Below are positions 1 through 11,350 of a stretch of DNA of 64,000 nucleotides, one piece after another. Under the pieces are notes generated by a model. It was not told the DNA's origin. It saw nothing but the letters and a program-made list of their open reading frames with translations, and did not search any database. This stretch comes from Ananas comosus (taxonomy: Eukaryota > Streptophyta > Magnoliopsida > Poales > Bromeliaceae): positions 4,185,425 through 4,249,424 of the forward strand of contig NC_033640.1 of NCBI RefSeq assembly GCF_001540865.1, given 5' to 3'. Within the stretch, counting starts at the first letter, position 1. Every line of letters starts with the position of its first letter. The translations under genes were made by a program, and so were the position numbers.

Positions 1-132
1 AAAGCTTTTTAAAATGCTGCAGATGCCACCACTGAAGCAGAAAGAGCTAGGCGCTAAGTATGCTCAAACTAATGTTCTATTCTACATGTTTTAAGCCCTT
101 TTTAGGGCTTTCCGCTCCTCTTTGGATGACGG

Positions 133-3100
133 ATTGGGATTAGCATAAATGGCTGTTCACAGCCAGTCGATCTCAGATCTGCGTCTAAACCGTAATGGTT
201 TGGGGATTAGTGGCGAGTAGATCAACCTCCACCAAATCCTCTCTCAAAATGCCTCCTGAAAACCCCTGTACTTCGACCTTTTCTACCTTCGTAAATAAGG
301 TTCTTCTAATAATCTCATCTGCTCTTATACCATAAGTTCGTGTTTCCATGAGTACCAAGCCTTTTTGAATTTATAGTCTTTCTTCAAATGCTATGAGTCT
401 GTTTGCAGATCAAAAGCGCCATCAGACTTTGGATCTTACTGGGAGAGAACGTGGATCTACTCTTATCTCTTTTGTTCCTCTTCGATTTTATTCAAGTAAA
501 ATGAGCTACTGGGTGTTTAGCTCAGTCTCTTCTTTCTCCGAAATCGGGGGATTGAGGGGGAAGAAGAGATGATATCAAAAGACCATAGAGCTCGTCTTTA
601 ACATGGGAAGTGAGGTTCTGTCTATTTTGTCTGATTCTGGAAACAGACCAAAATGGGGTGCCTCCGATTTCTAACGAAGCAAATACACCCTAGAGCACAA
701 AATGATGAATGGGATTGTGGCACAAACACTCTGATGTTTGCCAATTCTTGGTAGATCGGAATGGAATTGGATACCGCAGTTGAAGTAGAGATCACCACTC
801 CGCGAAACTGAAATGCTTTTTCCATTGGTTTCTTTCTGGGGAAGAGACTTTTACTTTTTTTTTAGGGGTAGTTTCCACTCTGGCTTCACACCCAAAAAGA
901 AAGCTTTTTTGGGATCGTCGAAGGAAAAGAGGGGTGTTCAAGCCACATGCTTTCAAATCAGAAGGGGGGATTAGGACGATGCATAGGACTAGTGTTAAGC
1001 ATCAGTGGGCAATGAGAAGAATGTGCGCGAGGAAGATGAGTGAGGCAAGCGGTGGGAAAAAGCTTAAGCTGCATTACCTAGGCATCTATCAAGTCTTTAA
1101 CGAATAAGTTACGTTACGTTTTATACAGTTAGTCCAAGTGAAGCGAGAGCCGGAGAAAGCTAAATCAATAAGACCACATGTATCCAAACAGTTTCTAAAT
1201 AAAGTGGATCTACTATTGGAAATTGGGTTCCAATAAATTTTATCAGAGCCCTGTAAAACTTCATTGAAATCGCCTAAAACAAGCCAAGGACCTTTCTAAA
1301 GCAGTAGAAACTAGATTATTCCAGAGAACAGTTCTATTTTGATGATTGGTGCTAGCATAAATGGCTGTAATAAGAAAGGAGGGGGAAGAGGGACTTACCT
1401 TAACCTATGCTATAACTTCCTGTGTAGTAGCGCTTATCGGTTCCACCATCACTTCTGCATTGTTCCACAACAGCCATATCCCTCCAGAAAGACCGTCAGA
1501 ATCCACCTTGATATGGCGAGGGTAATTGAGTTCAGCAATGGAAGCCTCTGCCGTATCTTCTTCCAAGCGCGTCTCAGTGAGGATGATGATTGATGGTTTA
1601 TGGTATGCAATCATATCTTTTTTATCGTGCGCTTGAATTCAGTACTTGCCCCACCACGGGGGTTCCAGATGAGTATATGAATAGGTTTAAAGGGTGCTCT
1701 TGGCTCTCCCAGAGTTAGAGTTTGGGAGTTTGAGAATTTGCATGTAATAGTTGGGAATGGATTCAGTGATTGAGGAAATGAGACTTTTTCTTCCTGCAAA
1801 CGAAAGGAGTTTTTCTTTCCAACCACCAAGAAAATTACTCACTTTGTCAAGTATGAATCTAAAGTCACTGGTCTTGGGCTTTCTGGAAAGGAAGAGGGTA
1901 ACCTAGATAGGTTCTTAGGTCATTGGTCTGTTGAAATTAAAAAATTTTGGAAAGAAAATTGCATGCAAAGCATCAGGCCCTGGAGCTCTTTTTGGTTTGA
2001 TAGACCATAAAGCTCTCTTGCTCTCCAAGATAATAGGGACGGAGGTGAGACTTGACCAAGAATCAGTAGGGAATCAAGGCAAGTCCAATCAAACTGAGTT
2101 TGGCTAATCTCAAGAGTAGGTTCAGCGGTAAAGATATTAATCTAGTGATTAAGAATGAGATTTCCCACCTATGGTTTGACTTCATTCCCCACTAGGTTTC
2201 CTAAGGGTAGTTATCCTATTTCTTCGTCTGTGATTAAGAGTCGAAGCATGGAAAGGAAAAAAGCTGTATTCCCATCCCCCGTAAAGTATCCTATCCATCC
2301 TAAAGCAGAGGGGGAGGTATCGACGATTCCCCCATCGATTCTTTCAGATAATTGGACTCAACCCTTTTCAACATAGACCCTACTTCCCCTCAGAATGGTT
2401 ATTGGATACGAGCGAGTTGGCTTAATCGCGGAACATACTTTTAGAGGTGGAGAGGGACCTAAGCTAAAAGTGGTTGGTCCCACCATCAGTGAGCAGCAAC
2501 CTTTCGCGCATAGAGGAGCAGGAAAGGTTCTCAGTGCGAAACCTTACACCATTCGTGCAGGTCCCTACTTATGCAACAAGGTTACTTCCGGGGGAAGTGT
2601 AATGGATGGCACTTGTAGTCATTAAGTGGGCTGTTGAGGGCGCAGGTCTTACCTTCTGGAGATCAATGTTCAGGGAAAGGCATGGCATTGAAAGATGTCC
2701 TTCATTTACAGAACCGATTCGGCGAAAAGAACCCCTTCTGATTCACTTGCAGCAAACAGGGCATTCCCGGCATCAATGCTCCTGGCAATGGCAAGATCCG
2801 ATATGTCAGTTGCTTGTCTTCAAGCCTAAACCTTATTATTACTCCTACTAGGGCAATCAGTCCCAGTTAATGGTCAATCAGGTTCAGGTTAATCCCGAAC
2901 AGCTTATGCGGATATGGCGACAGAGAGAGCTTCCAACAGCTTAGTTGTCCACTTCTCTTCCGACAAGAGCTTCTTTGCCCCCATCAACAGGAAATCCTAC
3001 TCCGGACAGAGAGTGATTGCCGACTTTAGGGAGAAGAGCAGCACCCTAATTCCTATGTTATACCCTAACCATAGAGTGAGCTATTGAAGGCTAGATTTGA

Positions 3101-4132
3101 GATAGTTATTCGACTAAGAATCCGGGAATTTTCTTTCTCATAAAGTCTTTGATTCTATCTTTCCTCTTCACCCTTACTTTCTCTCCGTCATCTTAGCAGT
3201 TTCATGTGGTCAGGAAATCCTGATTGTTTGAATTCAAAGAAATGCTAGAAGTACAGCAATATCCCCGATCTACGATAATTGGGTATTCCAAGTCTAATAT
3301 CTTGCCCATTGGTAGTTGGTATTGGGAGTTGAAAGGCTTAGCAGCAGCCATTAGCCATTCCCCTTCTTAAAGCATCACTTCAGGGCTAACTGAAGAAAAG
3401 GCACTAAAGCAAACCACTACTTACGATATTTCCTCATCTTCAATGTCGGAGATTAGTCTGTTATTATCTTGACTATTGGAATAACTTGAATATCCCTATC
3501 CTTTCTCTCTCTACGAAATCATTTCCTCTACTCTTGTTACCTAATCGAATTCCGGGAATTTTCTTAAAAGCTTTATTGTCGCAGTTAATTCATTAATACA
3601 GCTATTCATTCCTTGACTTGCTTCCAGCCTATTCTTGCAGCGTATTCTTGCACGCTACGCCCCTTCGGGTTAACTAAGATTAAAGGAAATCGGAAAGATG
3701 AAAGATTTTCTGTTTCAGTGAACATCACCGCTCAAAAGAGAACCTAGAGAACTCCTTGAAGACTTTCCGTGACATCAGGACAGGCAGAAATTCAATCCTC
3801 CGTGTCCCAATCTTGCTCTAGGGCCTTTCTTTCATAGCGTCCCATAGGGCCCAGTAGAAATTCCCACTCTGAACCCTCCTCTTTCACGGCGCCAAATCCA
3901 TCCAGCAAAAGATGGATCGAATTGGACTCCTTTTGGCGAATTCCATTGACACTTGATAACACATCATAGACTGCACTCTAAAAACCCTCACCAACCAAAG
4001 CCCTTTGACAAAGCCTCACTTCCAAGAAGCGAACTTTTGACTCCGCAGAGTTTGAGTTTGTCATCAGCACTGGCCAAGATAAAGAATCCAGAACATGGGG
4101 AGAGCCCCTTCTGTGAAGAGTAAACTGCCCAC
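133..4132. repeat. 4000-bp tandem repeat, copy 1
   Basis: Starts at ATTGGGATTAG and runs to the identical ATTGGGATTAG at 4133. Every stretch I compared matches copy 2 at an offset of exactly 4000 bases, with no mismatch seen. The left flank (GACGG) and the sequence ending the unit (CCCAC) share no obvious microhomology. Apart from the LINE remnant at 860-1829 the unit holds only short unsupported ORFs. Confidence 0.97.
860..1829 (-). pseudogene. LINE (L1-type) endonuclease remnant, copy 1
   Basis: Read on the minus strand, broken frames give the order of an L1-type apurinic endonuclease: WNPRGGAS near 1660, IIILTETRLEED near 1580, GGIWLLWN near 1470, a GDFNE motif near 1265, GLIDLAFSGSRFTW near 1160, an SSHCP segment near 1010 where the family has SDH-P, and FRFESMWL near 960. 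In a live LINE this domain nicks target DNA for target-primed reverse transcription. There is at least one frameshift after about 1405 and further stops below. No reverse transcriptase follows. The fragment lies inside the 4000-bp repeat, so it appears twice. The family identity is well supported by motif order; the exact ends are approximate. Confidence 0.8.
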
Positions 4133-7100
4133 ATTGGGATTAGCATAAATGGCTGTTCACAGCCAGTCGATCTCAGATCTGCGTCTAAACCGTAATGGTT
4201 TGGGGATTAGTGGCGAGTAGATCAACCTCCACCAAATCCTCTCTCAAAATGCCTCCTGAAAACCCCTGTACTTCGACCTTTTCTACCTTCGTAAATAAGG
4301 TTCTTCTAATAATCTCATCTGCTCTTATACCATAAGTTCGTGTTTCCATGAGTACCAAGCCTTTTTGAATTTATAGTCTTTCTTCAAATGCTATGAGTCT
4401 GTTTGCAGATCAAAAGCGCCATCAGACTTTGGATCTTACTGGGAGAGAACGTGGATCTACTCTTATCTCTTTTGTTCCTCTTCGATTTTATTCAAGTAAA
4501 ATGAGCTACTGGGTGTTTAGCTCAGTCTCTTCTTTCTCCGAAATCGGGGGATTGAGGGGGAAGAAGAGATGATATCAAAAGACCATAGAGCTCGTCTTTA
4601 ACATGGGAAGTGAGGTTCTGTCTATTTTGTCTGATTCTGGAAACAGACCAAAATGGGGTGCCTCCGATTTCTAACGAAGCAAATACACCCTAGAGCACAA
4701 AATGATGAATGGGATTGTGGCACAAACACTCTGATGTTTGCCAATTCTTGGTAGATCGGAATGGAATTGGATACCGCAGTTGAAGTAGAGATCACCACTC
4801 CGCGAAACTGAAATGCTTTTTCCATTGGTTTCTTTCTGGGGAAGAGACTTTTACTTTTTTTTTAGGGGTAGTTTCCACTCTGGCTTCACACCCAAAAAGA
4901 AAGCTTTTTTGGGATCGTCGAAGGAAAAGAGGGGTGTTCAAGCCACATGCTTTCAAATCAGAAGGGGGGATTAGGACGATGCATAGGACTAGTGTTAAGC
5001 ATCAGTGGGCAATGAGAAGAATGTGCGCGAGGAAGATGAGTGAGGCAAGCGGTGGGAAAAAGCTTAAGCTGCATTACCTAGGCATCTATCAAGTCTTTAA
5101 CGAATAAGTTACGTTACGTTTTATACAGTTAGTCCAAGTGAAGCGAGAGCCGGAGAAAGCTAAATCAATAAGACCACATGTATCCAAACAGTTTCTAAAT
5201 AAAGTGGATCTACTATTGGAAATTGGGTTCCAATAAATTTTATCAGAGCCCTGTAAAACTTCATTGAAATCGCCTAAAACAAGCCAAGGACCTTTCTAAA
5301 GCAGTAGAAACTAGATTATTCCAGAGAACAGTTCTATTTTGATGATTGGTGCTAGCATAAATGGCTGTAATAAGAAAGGAGGGGGAAGAGGGACTTACCT
5401 TAACCTATGCTATAACTTCCTGTGTAGTAGCGCTTATCGGTTCCACCATCACTTCTGCATTGTTCCACAACAGCCATATCCCTCCAGAAAGACCGTCAGA
5501 ATCCACCTTGATATGGCGAGGGTAATTGAGTTCAGCAATGGAAGCCTCTGCCGTATCTTCTTCCAAGCGCGTCTCAGTGAGGATGATGATTGATGGTTTA
5601 TGGTATGCAATCATATCTTTTTTATCGTGCGCTTGAATTCAGTACTTGCCCCACCACGGGGGTTCCAGATGAGTATATGAATAGGTTTAAAGGGTGCTCT
5701 TGGCTCTCCCAGAGTTAGAGTTTGGGAGTTTGAGAATTTGCATGTAATAGTTGGGAATGGATTCAGTGATTGAGGAAATGAGACTTTTTCTTCCTGCAAA
5801 CGAAAGGAGTTTTTCTTTCCAACCACCAAGAAAATTACTCACTTTGTCAAGTATGAATCTAAAGTCACTGGTCTTGGGCTTTCTGGAAAGGAAGAGGGTA
5901 ACCTAGATAGGTTCTTAGGTCATTGGTCTGTTGAAATTAAAAAATTTTGGAAAGAAAATTGCATGCAAAGCATCAGGCCCTGGAGCTCTTTTTGGTTTGA
6001 TAGACCATAAAGCTCTCTTGCTCTCCAAGATAATAGGGACGGAGGTGAGACTTGACCAAGAATCAGTAGGGAATCAAGGCAAGTCCAATCAAACTGAGTT
6101 TGGCTAATCTCAAGAGTAGGTTCAGCGGTAAAGATATTAATCTAGTGATTAAGAATGAGATTTCCCACCTATGGTTTGACTTCATTCCCCACTAGGTTTC
6201 CTAAGGGTAGTTATCCTATTTCTTCGTCTGTGATTAAGAGTCGAAGCATGGAAAGGAAAAAAGCTGTATTCCCATCCCCCGTAAAGTATCCTATCCATCC
6301 TAAAGCAGAGGGGGAGGTATCGACGATTCCCCCATCGATTCTTTCAGATAATTGGACTCAACCCTTTTCAACATAGACCCTACTTCCCCTCAGAATGGTT
6401 ATTGGATACGAGCGAGTTGGCTTAATCGCGGAACATACTTTTAGAGGTGGAGAGGGACCTAAGCTAAAAGTGGTTGGTCCCACCATCAGTGAGCAGCAAC
6501 CTTTCGCGCATAGAGGAGCAGGAAAGGTTCTCAGTGCGAAACCTTACACCATTCGTGCAGGTCCCTACTTATGCAACAAGGTTACTTCCGGGGGAAGTGT
6601 AATGGATGGCACTTGTAGTCATTAAGTGGGCTGTTGAGGGCGCAGGTCTTACCTTCTGGAGATCAATGTTCAGGGAAAGGCATGGCATTGAAAGATGTCC
6701 TTCATTTACAGAACCGATTCGGCGAAAAGAACCCCTTCTGATTCACTTGCAGCAAACAGGGCATTCCCGGCATCAATGCTCCTGGCAATGGCAAGATCCG
6801 ATATGTCAGTTGCTTGTCTTCAAGCCTAAACCTTATTATTACTCCTACTAGGGCAATCAGTCCCAGTTAATGGTCAATCAGGTTCAGGTTAATCCCGAAC
6901 AGCTTATGCGGATATGGCGACAGAGAGAGCTTCCAACAGCTTAGTTGTCCACTTCTCTTCCGACAAGAGCTTCTTTGCCCCCATCAACAGGAAATCCTAC
7001 TCCGGACAGAGAGTGATTGCCGACTTTAGGGAGAAGAGCAGCACCCTAATTCCTATGTTATACCCTAACCATAGAGTGAGCTATTGAAGGCTAGATTTGA

Positions 7101-8132
7101 GATAGTTATTCGACTAAGAATCCGGGAATTTTCTTTCTCATAAAGTCTTTGATTCTATCTTTCCTCTTCACCCTTACTTTCTCTCCGTCATCTTAGCAGT
7201 TTCATGTGGTCAGGAAATCCTGATTGTTTGAATTCAAAGAAATGCTAGAAGTACAGCAATATCCCCGATCTACGATAATTGGGTATTCCAAGTCTAATAT
7301 CTTGCCCATTGGTAGTTGGTATTGGGAGTTGAAAGGCTTAGCAGCAGCCATTAGCCATTCCCCTTCTTAAAGCATCACTTCAGGGCTAACTGAAGAAAAG
7401 GCACTAAAGCAAACCACTACTTACGATATTTCCTCATCTTCAATGTCGGAGATTAGTCTGTTATTATCTTGACTATTGGAATAACTTGAATATCCCTATC
7501 CTTTCTCTCTCTACGAAATCATTTCCTCTACTCTTGTTACCTAATCGAATTCCGGGAATTTTCTTAAAAGCTTTATTGTCGCAGTTAATTCATTAATACA
7601 GCTATTCATTCCTTGACTTGCTTCCAGCCTATTCTTGCAGCGTATTCTTGCACGCTACGCCCCTTCGGGTTAACTAAGATTAAAGGAAATCGGAAAGATG
7701 AAAGATTTTCTGTTTCAGTGAACATCACCGCTCAAAAGAGAACCTAGAGAACTCCTTGAAGACTTTCCGTGACATCAGGACAGGCAGAAATTCAATCCTC
7801 CGTGTCCCAATCTTGCTCTAGGGCCTTTCTTTCATAGCGTCCCATAGGGCCCAGTAGAAATTCCCACTCTGAACCCTCCTCTTTCACGGCGCCAAATCCA
7901 TCCAGCAAAAGATGGATCGAATTGGACTCCTTTTGGCGAATTCCATTGACACTTGATAACACATCATAGACTGCACTCTAAAAACCCTCACCAACCAAAG
8001 CCCTTTGACAAAGCCTCACTTCCAAGAAGCGAACTTTTGACTCCGCAGAGTTTGAGTTTGTCATCAGCACTGGCCAAGATAAAGAATCCAGAACATGGGG
8101 AGAGCCCCTTCTGTGAAGAGTAAACTGCCCAC
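4133..8132. repeat. 4000-bp tandem repeat, copy 2
   Basis: Identical to 133-4132 in all stretches compared by eye, then diverges into unique sequence (CGAAGTTGGCTGC) at 8133. The absence of any visible difference and the round length favour a very recent event or an assembly artefact over an old duplication. Confidence 0.97.
4860..5829 (-). pseudogene. LINE endonuclease remnant, copy 2 (duplicate of 860-1829)
   Basis: Same sequence as 860-1829 shifted by 4000 bases, with the same frameshift and stops. It is a copy made by the tandem repeat, or by the assembly, and not an independent insertion. Confidence 0.8.
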
Positions 8133-10867
8133 CGAAGTTGGCTGCATTAAAGAAGCTATAGCCCTCATGAAAGAAAGCAAATGCAAGCGGCCTCTTACCT
8201 TTCGCAAGAGGGATTATCGCGTAATTCAAGAAAGATAGGTGCTTCCCAGAGCTGTCTTAAAAACGAGCTACAAGGGAGCCCTCATCCACCCATAGGCGCA
8301 AAAAGAGAGGATTTTCTTTACACTCTTCTTAGTTCCCATTGGGATATGATGCCGATTTCCCTCTCCGCTGTGATAAGGAGTTGTTGGTCTTTAGCCAACG
8401 CTTGCCCTCTAAGCTCCTCAATAGCAGACATTGGAATCAGGAGTCCCCTTTGTTATATTTCAGGGTTAGAACACGGGGAAGAGGATCTTGCAGTTCTATA
8501 TTACGGCAAACCCGTCTCCTAATGCAGCCCCACAATGTCGAAATAATACGCTCTTCCTCGAGCTCAGGAAGCTGACTTGAAAAGTGGAGGTTTTTTCTCC
8601 TGGGAAGGGCCACGTCTCCGGATACAAGGCGGCAACTCGTTCGCAATCATGACAATTGGAACGTTGACGGAGCACTCCCCTTTCTGGATCTATTACCTGC
8701 ATGAATGGAATTCCACTAACTGCTTCCCTTGCCACACGCTACGACTCATCAACCAAGAGACTGATGCTTGCCTGACTAAAGATATCCAATTAGTAAAGAC
8801 TGGTTGACACCCCCTTGCAAACAACCGATTATTGCAGTGTATTATATTCCGAAACAGCGGATTCTATAACAGCATTCTGCCTTTTCGCAGACGGAGCACT
8901 CGTGGTACACACGCTATATCCGCGAGGATTCCTAATGTTCCAATTCATTTCGTTACAGAAGATCTCCCACACCGAACATGCATGCAACTGCTTGTCGCAT
9001 ACTCCTGCTACTCCGACCTACGCTTCTCACATCGCATCCTTGGTCCTTAAACGACGGTATATTCTTTTAGGGTTGAAAGTTTTATTATAATTACATTAAG
9101 ACTAAGTCAATCCCCTTAGCGCTTTCAGTAACGTAGCAAAAAGAGCGAAATTCATTTTCATATGGTACGCCTGGAAGGCGAAGATACACCCTTTCTCGCC
9201 AGAGAAAGCTTTCGGAAAGGCATAAAAAAACGTTCGCTACGTCAAAGTCAAGTAAGCATATAAAAAGTCGTTTTATAACGGTACACATATCTGCCCCAAA
9301 AAGGACTTCCCGATAAATAGCTTTCCCCTTTCACCAATCTCGAGAAAGTGGAACCAACCCTCCTGTCAATAGATCCTTATGATACTCAACATAAGGAGTA
9401 GGAGCTGCTGCAGAAACAGATTGGTTGTTCTTTGTGCTTTCTTCTTTGGTCTTTTCTCTGTCTTTGAACCATTCCCCTTTCGTCATTGACCTAGGGCTCT
9501 TTGCGGAGCTCGCCCACAGCAGGGTCTTTCTTTAGGGTAGAAAGCGTAACGGTCAGAAGTCCCCATAGCGAGAGTTCCTCATCATTTCATCCTCGCCTAA
9601 CCCAATCATTCCATGCCTACTTGGTTGGAGTACCTGACTTCATCTTGACTTTGGAGACATTACTTACAGGAAACTAAGATCAAGTTTTTTCTACCCTTGA
9701 ATGAAGATTCGGAGGTGCCCAAAATCACATATTACAGAGGTTTTTCTTCCTTCTTGGGCAATGAGCCGTTCAAAATCAGATGAAGAGGCGAGAGCCGCAG
9801 ATCCAGAACCAGCAGCAGATAGAGATTCTCAACAAAAGTCACTAACATCGGGTCGGTCCGGTTGGTTCACGAGGTTGTACCACAGCAGGGCAGGCCCAAT
9901 CCTAGTCTGTCCAAAAGGTAGTTTTGGGAAGTCTAGCTATATGCTTAAAAGAAAGGGTAGGGGAACTACCGTTCTCAACAAACAATCCCCGGTGCAAGAG
10001 AAGAGGTGAGAGTCCCGACATCAAACATGGGTGAAGTTCGTTACAAAATGGCGATCTAACGACTGTTGTTTATCCTTGGTTCCGCATAAAAATGAGTTCA
10101 AAACGTTCCAGGAAAGTCGATTTGAATGCGATCTGCAACTTACAAATCAAGTTCGAATTGCGTATATACATACATAAAAGAAAGCAATCTCTCTATTCTA
10201 GGAAATTCTTCGTGTCAGACCGGATCGAGGCAGCAGTTCGACCATAGCTCCGAGGGTAAGAATCAATGCTCCGTCTCCGTCCGACCGGGGTTCTTCGTTG
10301 CCTTTGTTTGCTTGTGGAGAAGTCAGATCTCCATTGTCTCAAACCTTCCGCCCCAATATTTTAGTAAGTGGCCGGCCATCGTTATTCTCTTTCTTTTCTT
10401 GAAACACAGGCAAGTCGAACTGATCTCTTTTATGCATTCAGCAAACTCCGCCACTGTCGGTTCGTGCAGCAGGAAGCATCAAAGGGGAAAGCAGCAGAAG
10501 AACGTCCATTTACAATTTTGTTTGATTCAAATAGGATTCATGCCCATAGGGGGATGCTCTATCTGCTCTCGAAGCAGTCGTAAGGTAAGGTTTAAACGTA
10601 AGGTTTAGCTCCACCCTTTATTTAGCCTTTCGAAATAGTGAATCATCAGAATGCAGCTATTTCAGATTCTGACTGTCTTGCCATCCTTTCTTAGGCAGCT
10701 ATTGAATCCGCTCGTCCTTAATTCCGTCATGCGAAGAATATCCCTGTACCGTCGATTGCCCTTATTACCGGATTACTGGCCTCAGGGTAGGCCATCTATT
10801 CCTGCTTGACTTTCTTCAAGATGCCTTAGATCTCTTTCTCGTTCGAGGTGGGTGGGCTCATAGTGGA
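8133..10867. other. mitochondrial-like unique sequence, no recognisable gene
   Basis: This stretch has short ORFs on both strands (for example 9701-10009 and 10126-10608 on plus) without any domain I recognise. A minus-strand frame at 7978-8229 crosses the end of the 4000-bp repeat and stays open beyond it, but it resembles no family known to me. No tRNA or rRNA structure was seen. I leave it unannotated. Confidence 0.4.
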
Positions 10868-11350
10868 AGTGTAGTGTGGAAGGACTTCGTCTTCCTCTCA
10901 CCAAAATCCACTTTGACCGTGACTTTTGATACCATAAAAGCTCTTCTTGGAGGGTTATACTTTTGCTTCAATTTCCTCTCAAGGCCAATTAAATGATGGG
11001 ACACCCTATTCTCTATAGCTCTGCAGATACCCTCCAATCTGGCTCATATCCGTTTTTTCCTCCAGTGAATGTTGCCAAATACATTGCTGTTCCACCACTT
11101 AACTTTAGCTGTCAAGCCTTCCAACGCCGCACTGAACTCCATATCATTGTGAACATTTTCACAGACAAGAGGATAAAACCCTCTGTGCGTCAACCAGGCT
11201 GCTTGGAACCGAAAAGGTCTCCTTGTAGTAGGACTGCTCACTGCGCCAAACAAATCAATTAAAAAAGGGGTATGATCTGAGTACGTGTTTGGAATGTGTT
11301 TAACAGTTGCATCTGTTAACTTCCTTCTCCATTCATAATTAGCAATTTCT
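10868..11350 (-). pseudogene. second LINE remnant: endonuclease C-terminus and linker
   Basis: On the minus strand the frame from about 11330 down reads through a TYSDHTPFLI block, which holds the catalytic SDH of L1-type endonucleases. It continues with RRPFRFQAAWLTHRGF and WWNSNVFGNIHWRKKR, then RLEGICRAIENRVSHHLIGL near 11000 and VDFGERKTKSFHTT near 10890. This is the segment between endonuclease and reverse transcriptase in plant L1 elements. It overlaps functionally with the C-terminal part of the 860-1829 remnant but differs clearly in sequence, so it comes from a different LINE copy. No reverse transcriptase follows. Truncation and small lesions make it a pseudogene. Confidence 0.8.

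Noticed and set aside
505..560. GGGTGTTTAGCTCAGT, like the start of a plant mitochondrial tRNA-Lys.
   Set aside because: No anticodon stem, no T-loop GTTCGAAT and no acceptor partner downstream. Treated as chance.
7978..8229. Minus ORF of 83 codons that stays open across the edge of the 4000-bp repeat.
   Set aside because: No domain or family recognised; it has no initiation or codon-use support beyond being open.
10126..10608. Plus ORF of 160 codons in the mitochondrial-like block.
   Set aside because: Resembles no mitochondrial gene, has mixed low-complexity content, and overlaps an alternative ORF in another frame.
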